A stretch of 37,430 bases of DNA from an uncultured Bacteroidales bacterium (GCA_903885595.1 CAISJJ010000243.1:1-37430), one strand, 5' to 3'. Shown: positions 16,507 to 24,762, numbered from the stretch's first letter. Notes: a model not told the origin generated them from the letters alone. Made by a program: numbers and translations.

Positions 16507-16609
16507 AAAACTTAAAACTCAAAGATCAAAGCTCAAAATTGGCACATCGGTTAGTGCCTCCAAGTTTTTAACTTTGAGTTGTAATTTTGAATTTTGAGTT
16601 TTGATCTTT
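16507..16609. repeat. Inverted pair of 7-bp-period A-rich tandem repeats
   Basis: The left arm is five heptads of form AAAnnTn (AAAACTT, AAAACTC, AAAGATC, AAAGCTC, AAAATTG; 16507-16541). The right arm (16563-16609) holds about seven heptads in the opposite orientation. Within them, 16521-16540 and 16590-16609 are reverse complements at 19 of 20 positions. An inner GGCAC/GTGCC (16541-16545/16554-16558) closes the structure. It fills the gap between the ferredoxin and cupin genes. Confidence 0.8.
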
Positions 16610-16622
16610 AAATTAAACAACT

Positions 16623-16952
16623 ATGGAAAAAAGCATTTTCGAACATTCAAATGTTTTCCGGTTCCCCGAAAAGGTGGACTATTCATCAGAGGGAATCATC
16701 AGTAAACGGGTAATCGACCGTCCGGTCGGGACCGTAACCTTGTTCTCATTTGACCAGGGCCAGCGCCTCAGCACCCATTCTGCGCCGTACGATGCCATGT
16801 TGCAGGTCATCGAGGGAAAGGCAGAAATAATCATCAACGATGTGCAGTTTATTCTGACGACAGGTGAAACGATCATCATGCCGGCGGGGATTCCCCATGC
16901 CGTGAATGCAATGGAGAAGTTTAAAATGGTGTTGACCATGATCAAGGGATAA
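16623..16952 (+). CDS. Cupin-domain protein
   Basis: This 109-residue protein is a single cupin barrel. It has the first conserved block around RLSTHSAPYDAMLQVIEGKA and the second block around IIMPAGIPHAVNAMEKF. The metal-site His residues expected in cupin motif 1 (two His plus Glu) are only partly present, with H in STHSAP and the Glu in VIEG, while motif 2 keeps PHAV. Such short cupins bind small ligands or metals and have many roles, so the function is unknown. It sits between two heptad-repeat elements inside the Rrf2-led gene cluster, which suggests a link to the same stress response. Confidence 0.82.
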   Translation: MEKSIFEHSNVFRFPEKVDYSSEGIISKRVIDRPVGTVTLFSFDQGQRLSTHSAPYDAMLQVIEGKAEIIINDVQFILTTGETIIMPAGIPHAVNAMEKFKMVLTMIKG

Positions 16953-16957
16953 AATAA

Positions 16958-17054
16958 AAAAGTCAAAATTCAAATATCAAAGTGCAAAATGAAAAACAAG
17001 GGGATAGCTTATATTCTCTAAATTTTAACTTTTTCATTTTGCAATTTTCATTTT
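16958..17054. repeat. Second inverted pair of 7-bp-period repeats
   Basis: The left arm is six heptads (AAAAGTC, AAAATTC, AAATATC, AAAGTGC, AAAATGA, AAAACAA; 16958-16999). The right arm (17020-17054) is five heptads in reverse (seen as AAATTTT, AACTTTT, TCATTTT, GCAATTT, TCATTTT). The segments 16983-16996 and 17030-17043 are perfect 14-bp reverse complements. It lies between the cupin and DUF438 genes. Confidence 0.8.
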
Positions 17055-17072
17055 TAATTAATAATCTGACAT

Positions 17073-18320
17073 ATGAGTGAACTCATCAACAACTTTCAAA
17101 GCAGGAAGGAACTGCTCAAACATATGATCCTTCAGTTGCATGAAGGAGAGGCCCCGGAAGCGGTCCGTGCACGCATGATAGAACTGTTGACTAAGATTCC
17201 TTATGGTGAAGTGGTTGAGGTGGAACAGGAACTCATCAGTGAGGGCCTGCCCGAATCGGAGGTGCTCCGTCTCTGCGATATTCACAGCCAGGCGCTGGAG
17301 GGCCACATTGACCTTTCGGGAATGAAAGTAGTGGCTCCCGGCCACCCGGTTGATACCTTTAAAAGGGAAAACCGTGAACTTGAGAAGGTTGTAAGACAGC
17401 TTCATGAATTATTCAGCCAGTCGGAAACGGAACTGTCCGGGCCTGGTAAGGATAAATTTCTTAATATGGTGAAAGGGCTGTTCAACAGCCTGATGGATGT
17501 TGACAAACATTACCGGCGAAAAGAAAACCTGTTGTTCCCTTTTTTGGAAAAATACGGGATTACCGGTCCGCCAAAAGTTATGTGGGGCAAGCATGATGAA
17601 ACCCGTGATTTGCTGAAAAACGCGATCAATTCACTTATCATGCCCGGAGACATCAGCCCGGAGATGATGCAGATGAAAGTGGAGCTTTATCTGAATCCTG
17701 CGGTCAAAGCCATCACCGATATGATCATGAAGGAGGAGGAGATCCTGTTGCCCATGACCCTGGATAAGCTGACGGAAACCGACTGGTACCAGATCTACAG
17801 GCAAACCAACGAAATCGGTTATTGTCTCTATGATCCGGATGTCGCCTGGAAGCCGCAGGGCATTGAAATTGCCGAGGAAACATCGGCCCTGGAGGGGACC
17901 ATCAGCCTGCCCAGCGGAAAATTCACGTCTGAAGAACTTCTGGCGATCCTGAATACAATCCCTGTCGACCTGACCTTTGTTGACCGCAACGACAAAGTCA
18001 AGTACTTTTCACAGGGAAATGAACGTATTTTCGACCGGAACCGGGCAATCCTGGGCCGTGATGTGAGGATGTGTCATCCCCCTTCGAGTGTTCACATCGT
18101 TGACCAGATTGTAGGTGATTTCAAGGCCGGAAAAGCAGACAGCGCCCCGTTCTGGATCCAGATGGGAGGGAAATTCATCCACATCGAGTATTTTGCCCTG
18201 CGAAATGAAAAAGGGGAGTACCTCGGAACACTTGAGATGTCGCAGGATCTGACCGAAAAGCGCAGGATCAGCGGCGATCAGCGGTTGCTCACTTATAAAA
18301 ACAGCGAGGTAGCGAGGTAG
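17073..18320 (+). CDS. DUF438 - hemerythrin-like - PAS protein
   Basis: This 415-residue cytoplasmic protein has three parts. Residues about 10-85 match DUF438 (LKHMILQLHEGEAPEAVRAR, then EVVEVEQELISEGLP). Residues about 110-250 are a hemerythrin-like four-helix bundle with candidate iron ligands in DVDKHYRRKENLLFPFLE, WGKHDETRD and MKEEEILLP. Residues about 290-405 are a PAS domain (LAILNTIPVDLTFVDRNDKV, VRMCHPPSSVHIVDQIV). Hemerythrin folds bind O2 or NO at a diiron site, and PAS domains bind ligands or haem, so a gas-sensing or scavenging role fits, especially next to an Rrf2 regulator. The last codons and the TAG stop lie inside an 8-bp tandem repeat (18303-18334), so the C-terminal NSEVAR is repeat-derived. 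Confidence 0.85.
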   Translation: MSELINNFQSRKELLKHMILQLHEGEAPEAVRARMIELLTKIPYGEVVEVEQELISEGLPESEVLRLCDIHSQALEGHIDLSGMKVVAPGHPVDTFKRENRELEKVVRQLHELFSQSETELSGPGKDKFLNMVKGLFNSLMDVDKHYRRKENLLFPFLEKYGITGPPKVMWGKHDETRDLLKNAINSLIMPGDISPEMMQMKVELYLNPAVKAITDMIMKEEEILLPMTLDKLTETDWYQIYRQTNEIGYCLYDPDVAWKPQGIEIAEETSALEGTISLPSGKFTSEELLAILNTIPVDLTFVDRNDKVKYFSQGNERIFDRNRAILGRDVRMCHPPSSVHIVDQIVGDFKAGKADSAPFWIQMGGKFIHIEYFALRNEKGEYLGTLEMSQDLTEKRRISGDQRLLTYKNSEVAR

Positions 18321-18334
18321 CGAAATAGCGAAAA
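18303..18334 (+). repeat. 8-bp tandem repeat covering the DUF438 gene stop codon
   Basis: Four units read AGCGAGGT, AGCGAGGT, AGCGAAAT, AGCGAAAA. The stop codon TAG (18318-18320) falls in units two and three, so a change in copy number would alter the protein end. Confidence 0.75.
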
Positions 18335-18381
18335 ACAGGAGACTATTCAAGATCCCGGTTCATAATCTTAAAAACAAAAAA

Positions 18382-18633
18382 ATGACAGCAGCCGATTGGT
18401 TAAAGACTGACAAGATCAAAATATCGCTTGATGCAAGGCCACTTCTGGCACAGGGCATCCATCCGCTGGAAAAGGTGCAGCAGGAATGTGCAACATTACA
18501 ACCCGGCGAAATCTTTGAAATCATCACGCCATTTCCACCTGCCCCGATGATTGAGAAAATGGCTGCCGCAGGATTTGAAACTCATTCGGAAGCGGGGACT
18601 GATGGGTTGTTCCATAGCTACTTTAAAAAATAG
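18382..18633 (+). CDS. DUF2249-domain protein
   Basis: This 83-residue protein fits DUF2249: a first strand with ISLDARPLLAQGIHPLEKV, a Gly-Glu turn (LQPGEIFEIITPFPPAP) and a terminal GLFHSYFKK. The fold is SirA/TusA-like. DUF2249 domains are commonly found with DUF438, hemerythrin and Rrf2 genes in anaerobes that meet nitrite or NO. The biochemical role is unknown; a TusA-type sulfur relay would need a Cys, and no Cys equivalent to the TusA one stands in the first loop, where DARPLL is found instead. It follows the DUF438 gene after 61 bases and probably closes that operon. Confidence 0.75.
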   Translation: MTAADWLKTDKIKISLDARPLLAQGIHPLEKVQQECATLQPGEIFEIITPFPPAPMIEKMAAAGFETHSEAGTDGLFHSYFKK

Positions 18634-18669
18634 CGCACCGTCGAGTCGGTGAGATGCGAAATTATCGCA
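18634..18669. repeat. REP-like double hairpin after the DUF2249 gene
   Basis: CACCG (18636-18640) pairs with CGGTG (18647-18651), and TGCGA (18655-18659) with TCGCA (18665-18669). The string TGCGAAATTAT is shared with the palindromic element at 24803-25081, so the two are probably related. It starts directly at the stop codon of the DUF2249 gene. Confidence 0.5.
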
Positions 18670-18796
18670 GGATCCACCATTCATTGTCATGCCATCTGTA
18701 TATATGCTTCATTTCTTACGGAAATACCATAAAAATGTGTTAACTTTCAACCTCTTTTGGCTGAAATATTAACACGTATCAACTTATAAAATCTTT

Positions 18797-19198
18797 ATGG
18801 CCTATTATTTAAAATTATATTTCGCGACCCTGGCGGTCTTTTTTGCTGCAGACATGATCTGGCTTGGATTTATCGCAAAAAATCTTTATAAAAAACATCT
18901 TGGTTTTCTAATGGCCCCGGAAGTAAACTGGTATGCGGCACTGATCTTCTACATTATTTTTATTGTTGGTGTTCTGGTTTTCGTTGTTTTGCCTGGGATT
19001 AAGGAAAATGATTTACCATTGACACTGGTTAAAGCCGCATTTTTCGGGTTAATCACCTACGCCACATATGATCTGACAAACCTTGCCACTGTCAGGGACT
19101 GGCCGATGGTTATCACCTTTATCGATCTGATCTGGGGGATGGTTCTCACATCCATCGTCAGTCTTTCAGGATTTTTTATTGGGAAATGGCTAGCCTGA
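18797..19198 (+). CDS. DUF2177 family membrane protein
   Basis: This 133-residue protein has four hydrophobic segments: LKLYFATLAVFFAADMIWL, ALIFYIIFIVGVLVFVVLP, a third around LVKAAFFGLITYATYDLTN and a fourth around GMVLTSIVSLSGFFIG. The signatures AADMIWLGFIAKNLY and YATYDLTNLATVRDWP are those of DUF2177, an uncharacterised inner-membrane family. Upstream, GTGTTAA (18737-18743) and TTAACAC (18769-18775) form a 7-bp inverted repeat that could be an operator. The gene ends about 20 bases before the nrfA remnant begins. Confidence 0.82.
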   Translation: MAYYLKLYFATLAVFFAADMIWLGFIAKNLYKKHLGFLMAPEVNWYAALIFYIIFIVGVLVFVVLPGIKENDLPLTLVKAAFFGLITYATYDLTNLATVRDWPMVITFIDLIWGMVLTSIVSLSGFFIGKWLA

Positions 19199-19219
19199 AT
19201 GAGAACTTGAAATAGGTTA

Positions 19220-19625
19220 ATGGAAAAAATGGGAGCCATGGAGTTCTACAAGGGGAAATGGCATTGCCTGTGCTGATTGCCACATGACTTATATCACGGA
19301 GGGCGGCCAAAAGTTCACCAGGCATAAAATAGCCAGCCCGGTAGGTAACATTGCCGGAACCTGCCAGGTTTGTCACCGCGAAAGTGAAGAAATATTGCGA
19401 AACAATGTGTATGATCGCCAGCGGAAAGTAAAAGAAATTAGAGAACTTGCCGAGATTGAACTTGTAAAGGCACATGTTGAGGCAAAGGCTGCCTGTGATG
19501 CAGGCGCATTAGCTCAGGAGATGGATCCATTCCTTCAGCATGTCCGAAATGCACAGTGGTACTGGGATTATGCAGCAGCCAGCCATGGCAGCGCGTTCCG
19601 TTTCCCCGTAGAGGTTTCGAGAATA
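19220..19625 (+). pseudogene. nrfA: Remnant of cytochrome c nitrite reductase (nrfA), C-terminal part
   Basis: The DNA encodes a stretch clearly derived from ammonia-forming nitrite reductase NrfA. It has a CADCHM haem site (from 19269), a KFTRHKIASPVGNIAGTCQV stretch with the next haem site CQVCHRESEE, then NVYDRQRKVKEIRELAEIEL, EAKAACDAGA and QWYWDYAAASHG. Everything before the fourth haem site is missing, and the frame leading in (MEKMGAMEFYKG, from 19220) joins CADCH only if one A near 19256-19258 is removed, so there is a frameshift. The His expected after SHG (family HAPxE) is replaced in FRFPVE. The 3' end is cut where the cupin begins. The protein cannot be a working reductase. Confidence 0.8.
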
Positions 19626-19982
19626 ATGGCCGATTTTCGGATCATCCCTTTTGAAGAAACCCCAAAGGTTCCCTTCAATTTCGACGGAAGGATACTGTTT
19701 AAATCTGATAAATTTGAAGTAGTTCACCTGGTCCTGAAACCGGGAGAATATTTGGATCCTCATATACAACCCATGGATGTTGTTTTCTTTGTAATGGAAG
19801 GAAAAGGCTCGCTTCTCATTGGGAAAGAGGTGGTTGAGATTCCGGAAAACACGACAATTCATGTAAAATCAGGCATCCTGAGAGCGTGGCCAAATACAGG
19901 AAAACGTCCACTCAGAATACTTGTGAGTAAATTATTTTACATAACCGGTTCTTCCGGGATGATGATCCAGGCTACAATATAA
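19284..19982 (+). CDS. Hybrid reading frame: NrfA fragment plus cupin domain
   Basis: The frame runs 232 residues. Residues 1-114 are NrfA remnant and residues about 115-218 are a cupin barrel with FEVVHLVLKPGEYLDPHIQP, VFFVMEGKGSLLIGKE and IHVKSGILRAWPNTG. An internal ATG at 19626 gives a 118-residue cupin (MADFRIIPFEETPKVP...), which I take as the functional product; the fusion frame may simply be accidental. The last 15 codons (FYITGSSGMMIQATI) overlap the convergent pspC-like gene and look like read-through, so the original cupin end may also be lost. Ligand and role are unknown. The neighbours suggest nitrosative or anaerobic stress. Confidence 0.65.
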   Translation: MTYITEGGQKFTRHKIASPVGNIAGTCQVCHRESEEILRNNVYDRQRKVKEIRELAEIELVKAHVEAKAACDAGALAQEMDPFLQHVRNAQWYWDYAAASHGSAFRFPVEVSRIMADFRIIPFEETPKVPFNFDGRILFKSDKFEVVHLVLKPGEYLDPHIQPMDVVFFVMEGKGSLLIGKEVVEIPENTTIHVKSGILRAWPNTGKRPLRILVSKLFYITGSSGMMIQATI

Positions 19983-20131
19983 GCAAGGAAACCTACACCA
20001 CCCATAAAGAATGAGACTGCCCATAAAACCCGGACAAGAACTGGATCAATGTTAAAGTATTTTCCGATGCCTCCGCAAACACCGCCCAGCACGCGGTCGA
20101 TTTTCGAACGAAATAATCTTTTTGGTTCCAT
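19937..20131 (-). CDS. PspC-domain protein
   Basis: This 64-residue protein is a bare PspC domain: a basic start (MEPKRLFRSKIDRVLGGVCG), GIGKYFNIDPVLVRVLW and a hydrophobic helix SFFMGGVGFLAYIVAWIIIP ending in EEPVM. PspC domains act at the inner membrane in phage-shock or envelope stress responses. The short size is usual for Bacteroidota members. Its 3' end overlaps the cupin reading frame by 46 bases on the opposite strand. Confidence 0.88.
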   Translation of the reverse strand: MEPKRLFRSKIDRVLGGVCGGIGKYFNIDPVLVRVLWAVSFFMGGVGFLAYIVAWIIIPEEPVM

Positions 20132-20269
20132 AAAATTAATTTGAGAATTTGAGAATATGAAGATTAGATGGTATTGTCATTCTTTAGTTACAAATATATG
20201 AATGAAAACAGTTGAATAGCCGCAAACTGTCGACCAAAAGTATCTACTTTTACCAAAAAACTGAGCACC

Positions 20270-20602
20270 ATGGAATGGATTGAACAACTGGATGGCAATG
20301 TTATCGTCAGTGATGCAGAAGGAAAAATCATTTACATGAACGAAAAGGCCCTCATGCATTATGAAAAGGATGGCGGCATAAATCTCATTGGCAAGGATCT
20401 GCTGGAATGCCACAATGAATCCTCCAGGAGGAAAATTATGGAGATCATGACCTCCGGCCAAAAGAATGTTTACACAATCGAAAAGAAGGGAAAGAAAAAG
20501 ATCATTTACCAGTCTCCCTGGTTCCTGAACAGCGAATTCAGGGGAATCATCGAGTTTTCACTCGAGATTCCCAATGAAATGCCACACTTTATCAGAGGTT
20601 AA
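20270..20602 (+). CDS. Small single PAS-domain protein
   Basis: This 110-residue protein consists of one PAS fold: a first strand with DGNVIVSDAEGKIIYMNEKA, GKDLLECHNESSRRKIMEIM and the final strands KKIIYQSPWFLNSEFRGIIE. It has no effector domain, so it is either a stand-alone sensor or a partner for another protein such as the PAS-containing DUF438 protein nearby. The bound ligand is not evident. The stop codon lies three bases from the stop of the convergent EF-G gene. Confidence 0.8.
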   Translation: MEWIEQLDGNVIVSDAEGKIIYMNEKALMHYEKDGGINLIGKDLLECHNESSRRKIMEIMTSGQKNVYTIEKKGKKKIIYQSPWFLNSEFRGIIEFSLEIPNEMPHFIRG

Positions 20603-20605
20603 GGG

Positions 20606-22681
20606 CTATTTTGCTGCCTTTTTCTCGTCAGCAATCTTTTTTAGCACCTCGTCCTGAAGTTGTTTTGGCAGCGGAGTATATTTATAGAACTCCATTGAGT
20701 AATTGGCACGACCGCTTGAAATATTTCTCAACTGAGTTGCATAGCCGAACATTTCCATCAATGGGACAAAAGCATTGACCTTTTGTGAACCCTTACGATA
20801 ACGGCGCATAGCCTCAATTTTTCCGCGACGGCGGTTAAGATTACCAACAACATCGCCGATGTATTCATCGGGGGTGTTTACTTCCACCTTCATCATTGGT
20901 TCGAGCAGAACAGGATCCGCTTTCATAAAGCCTTGTTTGAAACCGATGGATGCGCAGGTCTGGAAGGCCATGTCGGAGCTGTCGACAGGGTGGAAACTAC
21001 CGTCAAGCAGGACAACCTTCACATCAACAACCGGGTATCCGGCCATCACACCACGTTCAAGTGTTTTTAAGATTCCCTTGTTTACCGAAGGAATGTATTC
21101 GGCAGGAATATTTCCGCCCTTGATCTTTTCGATGAATTCATACCCCTTGCCTTCATTCGGTTCCATACGCATCAGAACGTGCGCAAACTGGCCTTTGCCT
21201 CCTGTTTGTTTGGAATGCTTGTAATTTGTTTCAACTTCACTTGTGATCGTTTCGCGGAAGGCCACGGCGGGTTCGCCCACAATCGCATCCACCTTAAATT
21301 CGGTTTTTAAACGGTCAACTATGATCTCGAGATGCAATTCTCCCATTCCGGCAATGATCGTCTCTTCTGTTTCATCGTCAAATCGAACATTGAAGGAAGG
21401 GTCTTCCATGGCGAGCTTATGCAGTGCTTCCCCCAGTTTCGACTGGTCGGCACGTTTCGCAGGGTTGATCTTGAGCTCAATGACGCTGGGCGGAATGTGG
21501 ATGTTTTCCAGCAGGAGGCGATGTTCATCACTGCAAAGGGTATCGCCGGTTTTGGTAACTTTCATCCCGATTAAGGCAACAATGTCGCCTGGGCCTGCTT
21601 CTGCGATTTCCTCGCGATCTTTTGCATGGATCCGGAAAATACGGCCAACCCGTTCGTGTTTCCCCTTGGTGGAGTTGTATACCTGCATGCCACTTTTAAG
21701 TGTGCCCGAGAAGATGCGGGTGAAGGTTTGTTGCCCTACAAACGGGTCGTGAATAAGTTTGAAAGCCAGGGCCGAAAATGGTTCTTTCGGCGATGGGTGG
21801 CAGGTGTGAAGTTTTTCAGGATCATCAAGATCAGTACCGGTCACGGCGCCAACATCCACGGGCGAAGGAAGGTAGTCAACCACAGAATCAAGCAGCATTT
21901 GTACGCCTTTATTTTTATAAGCAGCACCACAGAAAACAGGGGTAATGAGGAGTTTGAGTGTCGATTCGCGCAGCGCTTTCTTCATTAATTCAGGAGAAAC
22001 AGCTTTGTCTTCCATGAACAAATCCATGATCTCATCGTTGAACTCTGCCAGTTTTTCAACAGCCCAGGCGCGTGCTTCTTCGGTTTTCTGTTTATACTCT
22101 TCCGGTATTTCTGTTTCAACCTGCTCCATTTCCTGGAACATGTATGCTTTGCGGTAAATGATATCGATGATGCCTTCAAAATGTTCTTCGGCTCCAATGG
22201 GAATATGAAAAGGCACTGCATTGGCGTCAAGATATTTATTCATCTGTGCAACAACGGCCGGAAAATCGGCGCCTGTGCGATCCATCTTATTGATGAATGC
22301 AAAGCGGGGCACCCGGTAACGATCGGCCTGGTTCCAGACAGTCTCACTCTGCGGTTCAACACCACCAACAGCACAAAAAACGGCAACCATGCCGTCGATT
22401 ACGCGCAGGGAGCGTTCCACTTCGATAGTGAAGTCAACGTGGCCAGGGGTATCGATCAGGTTGATCTGGTGGCCTTTCCATGCACATGTAATGGCCGCCG
22501 ATGCGATGGTTATTCCGCGTTCCTGTTCCTGCTTCATGAAGTCCATGGTAGCTGCACCGTCATGGACCTCACCCATCTTTCGATTGGTTCCGGAAAAAAA
22601 CAGAATACGTTCAGTAACAGTGGTTTTGCCGGCGTCAATGTGTGCGGCAATCCCGATATTTCTAAGTTTGTTTAATGGCAT
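20606..22681 (-). CDS. fusA: Elongation factor G (canonical GTPase motifs)
   Basis: From ATG 22681 the protein is 691 residues, the usual EF-G length. The G motifs are all present: P-loop AHIDAGKT (13-20), RGIT (55-58), DTPGHVDF with catalytic His81, and NKMD near 131. Domains II-V follow with [19 protein letters not shown] and [14 protein letters not shown] drives ribosomal translocation and, with RRF, recycling. The longer frame from 22744 is rejected: its first 21 residues do not match the family, and a -7 box (22705-22712) lies inside it. The gene is not next to rpsL/rpsG, so it may be a second copy rather than the str-operon fusA. Confidence 0.9.
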   Translation of the reverse strand: MPLNKLRNIGIAAHIDAGKTTVTERILFFSGTNRKMGEVHDGAATMDFMKQEQERGITIASAAITCAWKGHQINLIDTPGHVDFTIEVERSLRVIDGMVAVFCAVGGVEPQSETVWNQADRYRVPRFAFINKMDRTGADFPAVVAQMNKYLDANAVPFHIPIGAEEHFEGIIDIIYRKAYMFQEMEQVETEIPEEYKQKTEEARAWAVEKLAEFNDEIMDLFMEDKAVSPELMKKALRESTLKLLITPVFCGAAYKNKGVQMLLDSVVDYLPSPVDVGAVTGTDLDDPEKLHTCHPSPKEPFSALAFKLIHDPFVGQQTFTRIFSGTLKSGMQVYNSTKGKHERVGRIFRIHAKDREEIAEAGPGDIVALIGMKVTKTGDTLCSDEHRLLLENIHIPPSVIELKINPAKRADQSKLGEALHKLAMEDPSFNVRFDDETEETIIAGMGELHLEIIVDRLKTEFKVDAIVGEPAVAFRETITSEVETNYKHSKQTGGKGQFAHVLMRMEPNEGKGYEFIEKIKGGNIPAEYIPSVNKGILKTLERGVMAGYPVVDVKVVLLDGSFHPVDSSDMAFQTCASIGFKQGFMKADPVLLEPMMKVEVNTPDEYIGDVVGNLNRRRGKIEAMRRYRKGSQKVNAFVPLMEMFGYATQLRNISSGRANYSMEFYKYTPLPKQLQDEVLKKIADEKKAAK

Positions 22682-22704
22682 ATCAGCTTCATTTTTTGGG
22701 GGTG

Positions 22705-22712
22705 CAAAGGTA
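22705..22712 (-). promoter_or_regulatory. -7 box upstream of the EF-G gene
   Basis: On the minus strand the bases read TACCTTTG, an exact TAnnTTTG match. No convincing TTG stands 19-22 bases further upstream. It lies 23 bases before ATG 22681. Confidence 0.4.
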
Positions 22713-22744
22713 CACCAATTTTCTGATATACAGCCATAAAACAA

Positions 22745-23791
22745 TTATTTCTTTTTTAATTGCAGCGCTTTTGTGAAATCTGCAACGGAACCAGACAAGT
22801 CACCATTCGCTTTTTTTGCAAATCCACGGTAATAATATGCGTCACCTAAACCGGGCTGTAGCTGGATTGCTGTTGAGAAGTCTTCTATTGCACGGTCGAA
22901 TTTTTCAATCTTCAAGAAAATTATGCCACGATTCCAATAAGCTTCTATCAAGCGTTCTTCCTTGGCAATAGCCTTCCCCAGATCGCTGATGGCACGATTA
23001 TATTTCTCCAGATAAGCATATACACATCCCCGGTTGTTATATGCAGCCGCATGGTCAAAGTCCCTGGATAAAAGCAGGTCATACGATTTGATAGACTGAG
23101 TATTATCGCCGACAAGACGATATATATATCCCATGCACAACAATAATACACCATCATCTTCCTGGTTCAGTTCCCGGGCTTTGAGCAAAAGACCAATGGC
23201 CTTTCCATAACGCATCATGTTGTAAGCGTAACAACCATAATTTACAAAAGCATCGAAAAAAGTCTGATCCTTTGTGGCATAGTTGAAAAGAGCTTCGATC
23301 AGGATGGTATCTGCCGAATGGTGCATTGCATTGTTGGTTCCCATAAGGTAGGCTCCAAAGGTATTTTCCTTTATGTAAGGGGTATTATCCCAGAACTCCG
23401 GTTTCTTCAATTCCGGTATGGGAACATTCATTGCCTTACTATACATAATCAGGATGCTGTCGGGCAAGTTAAGCTGCATAAAGGCAATACCTAAATAAAG
23501 ATTGCAAAGTGAACGGGAAACAGTCGTGTCGGTCAGAGCACTCTTGAAATCCAAAATCGACTCACGATATAATCGCTGCCGGAGCAGGCTTATCCCCCGG
23601 TAAAAATGGACAAATCCAATTGTACTGCCCTTTGGAAAAAGATCATCCTTGTTCCGGTCGGCAATTGAAGTATAATCAGTCCTGTAATCAAAATGACAAA
23701 TTTCACGAAGTTCGAGTGTCTGAGCTTCGACATTAATACCTTGTAAACACAAGCTGAATATAATGATCAGCAACCATTGCTTTCTATTCAT
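22745..23791 (-). CDS. Exported TPR-repeat protein
   Basis: From ATG 23791 this is a 348-residue protein with a signal peptide (MNRKQWLLIIIFSLCLQGIN, cut after VEA). At least four tetratricopeptide repeats run through the second half, for example AAAYNNRGCVYAYLEKYNRA, AYWNRGIIFLKIEKFDRAIE and AYYYRGFAKKANGDLSGSVA. TPR superhelices bind partner proteins; no enzyme domain is visible. The protein is likely periplasmic. The longer frame from 23848 is less likely, since the signal peptide begins at 23791 and an exact -7 box TATATTTG lies at 23817-23824. It precedes the EF-G gene on the same strand, with 63 bases between. Confidence 0.82.
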   Translation of the reverse strand: MNRKQWLLIIIFSLCLQGINVEAQTLELREICHFDYRTDYTSIADRNKDDLFPKGSTIGFVHFYRGISLLRQRLYRESILDFKSALTDTTVSRSLCNLYLGIAFMQLNLPDSILIMYSKAMNVPIPELKKPEFWDNTPYIKENTFGAYLMGTNNAMHHSADTILIEALFNYATKDQTFFDAFVNYGCYAYNMMRYGKAIGLLLKARELNQEDDGVLLLCMGYIYRLVGDNTQSIKSYDLLLSRDFDHAAAYNNRGCVYAYLEKYNRAISDLGKAIAKEERLIEAYWNRGIIFLKIEKFDRAIEDFSTAIQLQPGLGDAYYYRGFAKKANGDLSGSVADFTKALQLKKK

Positions 23792-23816
23792 TTTTTCCGG
23801 ATTGAAAAAGAACACC

Positions 23817-23824
23817 CAAATATA
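23817..23824 (-). promoter_or_regulatory. -7 box upstream of the TPR gene
   Basis: TATATTTG on the minus strand is an exact TAnnTTTG match, 25 bases before ATG 23791. A clear -33 box is lacking. Confidence 0.4.
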
Positions 23825-23916
23825 TACATTTTTATCCACCAGAGGCATATATGAACTGCATCGAGTGGTATTACCATCTGAAATTAATATTAATTTTACC
23901 TGAATAATCTGAAGAA

Positions 23917-24762
23917 ATGAGTTTTCGATTTAAAACACGGGAAGTACTGGTTTTTATCCTTGTATCTCTTGGTATCTATATGATCTTTATTTTTGGTTTT
24001 GCCTGGATCTACTATTTGACCGGAAGCATTGAAATGACACCCTATTCCAAAACCATTGGAGATCCCAAGGCAAACCAGATCAACTTCGAAAAGGCTGTGT
24101 ATTTCAGTATTGTATCATTTCACACAATAGGGTTTGGCGATATTCACCCCATTACACAGCTTGGACGGCAAATAGTGATGATCCAATCGACCATTTCCCT
24201 TTTCTTCACTTCCATTTTTTCCGGGTTTCTGGTTTATTTTGTGATTAAAAGGCCACAGGATATCTTTACTACAAAAAAAGTATACATCCGTTACCGTAAA
24301 CAACAATATTTATTATCGTTACGACTTGGAAATAAAGGGCGGGACATCATTGACCTTAAAAGTAAATTCGAGGCATGGACCATCGAAAACAATTCCAGGA
24401 TCAGGGTTTTTCGTGTTGAGGAGGATTTACCAGACCTGGAGAAGATACTTTATTACGACATCAACCTGGACAACCCGGCCGGGCTCCCCCTCCGCGTTGC
24501 CATACGTGATGCAATGATCAATAAAACATTGCTTCACATGAAGTTTTCATTTATTGGCAACGATATTAAAACCGGTGAACAGGTTGCCTATGCAAAATAT
24601 TATGATTCCACTCACCTGAGATTCGGGAAGATGTTCCACAATGTATATTCATGGGATATCAATGGAAGAAGAAAAAACTTCCGGTGGGGAAACTTCGAAC
24701 GGATCGAAACAATGGAGGAGGAGGTAATTGAGGGGTTTTTGGAGAACAATGGGGAATTATAA
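23917..24762 (+). CDS. Kir-like (inward-rectifier) potassium channel
   Basis: This 281-residue protein has a first membrane helix (about 10-32), a pore loop with selectivity filter T70-I-G-F-G-D75 (SFHTIGFGDIHPIT) and a second helix (about 88-110). The C-terminal 170 residues are beta-rich and cytoplasmic (KKVYIRYRKQQYLLSLRLGN, LPLRVAIRDAMINKTLLHMK). This resembles the immunoglobulin-like domain of prokaryotic Kir channels, although the match is by eye. It would pass K+ across the inner membrane. The GFG filter instead of GYG is a known variant in two-helix channels. The stop codon lies in a 7-bp tandem repeat, and a palindromic element follows. Confidence 0.75.
   Translation: MSFRFKTREVLVFILVSLGIYMIFIFGFAWIYYLTGSIEMTPYSKTIGDPKANQINFEKAVYFSIVSFHTIGFGDIHPITQLGRQIVMIQSTISLFFTSIFSGFLVYFVIKRPQDIFTTKKVYIRYRKQQYLLSLRLGNKGRDIIDLKSKFEAWTIENNSRIRVFRVEEDLPDLEKILYYDINLDNPAGLPLRVAIRDAMINKTLLHMKFSFIGNDIKTGEQVAYAKYYDSTHLRFGKMFHNVYSWDINGRRKNFRWGNFERIETMEEEVIEGFLENNGEL

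Noticed and set aside
21243-21752. Long frames on the plus strand opposite the EF-G gene (also at 22181-22675)
   Set aside because: They are mirror frames of a well-supported EF-G gene and show no domain of their own.
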